From: Zeus faber
Lineage: Eukaryota > Chordata > Actinopteri > Zeiformes > Zeidae
NCBI GenBank assembly: GCA_960531495.1
Contig: OY482846.1
Coordinates: forward strand, 16,919,567-16,983,566
Reading direction: 5' to 3'
Length of the DNA stretch: 64,000 nucleotides
Under the pieces are notes generated by a model. It searched no databases, was not told where the DNA came from, and saw only the letters and a program-made list of their open reading frames with translations. The position numbers and the translations under genes were made by a program. Shown one piece after another: positions 32,693-64,000 of this stretch (positions are counted from its first letter, which is position 1; each line of letters starts with the position of its first letter).

Positions 32693-33432
32693 ACTGCATA
32701 GGCTACCTGGAACCCAGGCACGGTAAGAAATACACAGCAAAGGACTGAGCCTTGTAAACTAGCCACAGCTATACGCAAAGCGCGACAACAAACGGTTGCC
32801 TGGCAACTGTCCTTTAGGCAGCATCGCTACGGCGGACGTCAAATCTGAAAGAAATCTGAAACGTGCGCACCTTTTCCTCCCTTTACACTCCACACTCCTA
32901 TCCCCACTGCTGCTCCAACAGCTCAATTCCCCCCGGGGATGAATTAAGTGCAGAAGTATTTTTTTTATTTTAAATTATTCTGTTTGATAGCGACTCTTAC
33001 GCCTTATGGTGAAGATGTGTTCCAGTAATTCCCTTTTTTACTAAGGCCCGTCATTGATTGGACTGTAGTGCTATTTTCCAGTCAGATAATCCTTCCCAGT
33101 ACTAATAATGCTCCAGCATCTTTCCCCTCCTATTCCTCCTAGAGCGGCTTCCCACTCCACAGCGCGCGTCAGGATGCTGCAGCCGCGGAGCGCATAGCGT
33201 CAGCATAGAGCCAAAAACTAGAATCTTTCAATAATTGAAGCCACTTCTTTGTGTCAGCACACGAAAATGTACATCATGTCTGAATAATGAGGAAACCCCT
33301 TTTTGTTTTCACCGGATTTGGACGTACATTGAAACCATTTTCAAATAAGAAACTCCCCTCACCTTAAGTTTTTATTTGTATTTTTTGGATTTGGAAGAAT
33401 ACGGAATATTTTATTCCGCCCAGGACTTCATT
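32693..33432. promoter_or_regulatory. shared 5' region of divergent cimip2c and otof
   Basis: The two start codons are 740 bp apart on opposite strands. The region carries a perfect X-box close to cimip2c and GC-richer patches near 33,140-33,190. I saw no TATA box in a good position for either gene. Transcription starts cannot be located from sequence alone, so promoter sharing is inferred from the geometry. Confidence 0.65.
32795..32807. promoter_or_regulatory. palindromic RFX X-box
   Basis: GTTGCCTGGCAAC is a perfect inverted repeat with a 1-base centre and fits the X-box consensus bound by RFX factors, the main activators of ciliary genes. It lies 103 bp upstream of the cimip2c ATG, the usual distance. 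It is 626 bp from the otof ATG. Confidence 0.8.
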
Positions 33433-62485
<29,053 letters not shown>

Positions 62486-64000
62486 GTGAGCTGAGATGAT
62501 GACATGGCATGTTTTGAGAACCAATTCGTATCGAGCTTCACATTATACTTTCCAAACTGACGTATGGTTTGTGTCATCTAACTAAAGGCATTTTCGTGTG
62601 AAAGCCCTCGGCCCTAGAGAGCTCTTCTCTAAATTGACACAATTTAATCTGCAATTTGCACGGCCAAATCACAGGGCAAGCTATGAATTACTTTTTTTTA
62701 TTAGGTATTAGACCCCCCGATAATAAACACATCTGTAATGTTCTAGTCCCCAAGCCATTAGACAATGAACAACTCAGTGGGAGTGGGACTATCAGTCACA
62801 TGGGTCACCTTTGTCTCTGTTTGTGTGTCGGTGTGTGTATATGTCTGTGTATAATAGATTAGAATTGCTTGATAAGATTTCTGTGGGCAAAAAAGATTAA
62901 TTTCAAAATCAAACAGGCTGAATTGTCCTAATGCCTTGTTTGCATGCCACTTGCTTTGTCCCTGACACATCTGTCCCAACGGGCCAAAGCAGACTTAACA
63001 GCAGGGAGGCTGCTGGCTTGTTTCCAGGCGCCGACTCAAGGGTGTATATTCATGGAGAAAACTGTTGTAGTTACTAGAGGCTGCCTGGTGTTATTACGGC
63101 CACAGAATTGATGGCGCCCATAATCATTACTGAAGGGTTCTTGAGCAGTTTTCTATCAACCACTCGACATACTGTATATTCATGGGAACGCATTTGCGAG
63201 GTTCTCTTGGCAGATCTCGAAGGACATCAATATTATTTGTACAAACTATTCCCATTTTCTCCCTCTTGTCTGCATTACTCTTGATTATTTTCAAATTCTA
63301 TCTCAGTTTGTGAGCACTGGATTATGTTTGAAAGCAGCTGCTTCCGGGAGCGTGACTGTGATCAAGGGTTATTTAAGTAAACCTGAACCGACTGACTCGA
63401 CTCTCGTCCCCAGCCCTGGAACAATGCGTCTGAATAATTTTGTGAGTCAGGAAAGCATGTCTGCCTGGTTTATGCGTAATAAATCTGTCAGACTGTTGGG
63501 AGCCAGCTGTGCTTATTGACTGGCTGCTTTGTCCATGTTACGGACACGTACACTACCCACGCAGTCATCAACGTCACAACCAATGCTCTGTATGTGAGAG
63601 AGTGTGAGTATATTAGGAACAGTATATTACTGTTTGCATATTAAAGCAATTAATTGCATTGTAAAGTGAGTGGATTTAAACAATATTGTGACCAACCGGC
63701 CTGCACATTACCCTACTTATTACACAGCTACTTATTAAATAAAAAAATACATAAAATACAACAAATACTGATTTGAAATGATCAGCTAGTCTTCCTAGTT
63801 TAAGGCTTCCGCTAAGAAAAAGACTTTCTAACACTCCAAAAATACTTTGCACTCCATATAACCTATTCACTGTCAGTGGGACATTGGACACATAGGTGCT
63901 GATCCCATGGGTTCTTCCATGCCCTAGCAACCACGAGAAGGTCGAGCACTCACGGAGAAGGTCAAGCACCCACAGGAAGAATGCAGAGGGAGAGGGAGAC
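62486..64000. other. otof intron 3 (incomplete)
   Basis: The expected next exon (a GTFRMVLQKVV-like peptide) is not in this 1.5-kb stretch. The sequence shows no clear repeat apart from a near-direct AGAAGGTC duplication around 63,935-63,965. Confidence 0.7.

Overview
The window is vertebrate, and specifically teleost, nuclear DNA. Evidence: split genes with GT-AG introns, very long CA/GT microsatellites, Tc1-like and L2-like elements, tRNA-derived SINEs and a fish-type endogenous retrovirus. The species cannot be named from this sequence. No CRISPR array, rRNA gene or bacterial feature was seen.

Three host genes are supported. (1) fndc1 (fibronectin type III domain-containing 1) lies on the minus strand from its signal-peptide exon at 24,804 down to an exon at 2,606. 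Fifteen coding exons, about 1,566 codons, were placed by splice sites and continuous phase. The C-terminal exons lie beyond position 1. (2) cimip2c (fam166c, a ciliary microtubule inner protein) lies on the minus strand, 32,692 to 28,688. Four exons give a complete protein of about 193 residues. (3) otof (otoferlin) lies on the plus strand. Exons 1-3 (33,433; 39,818; 62,397) encode the start of the first C2 domain, and the gene runs out of the right edge.

cimip2c and otof are head to head, with 740 bp between start codons. A perfect palindromic RFX X-box lies about 100 bp upstream of the cimip2c ATG. The same head-to-head pair exists in human (2p23.3), whereas human FNDC1 is on 6q25.3, so the region between 25.1 and 28.6 kb joins two blocks that are separate in human.

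Layout: 1-25.1 kb, fndc1 and its introns (SINEs, an L2 tail, hairpins). 25.1-28.6 kb, gene-free, with a GC-rich block, a 180-bp CA array, a 34-bp minisatellite and a 594-bp segment bounded by 49-bp inverted repeats. 28.7-32.7 kb, cimip2c. 32.7-33.4 kb, shared promoter region. 33.4-64 kb, otof. Its 22.5-kb second intron holds most of the mobile DNA: an internally deleted endogenous retrovirus with two LTRs (45.56-49.98 kb), an L2-like LINE (52.56-56.28 kb) carrying a Tc1 element in its 3' UTR, and a scrambled gypsy-type relic (56.3-58.0 kb).

Exon edges were read by eye from splice consensus, codon phase and recalled human proteins. No alignment was run.
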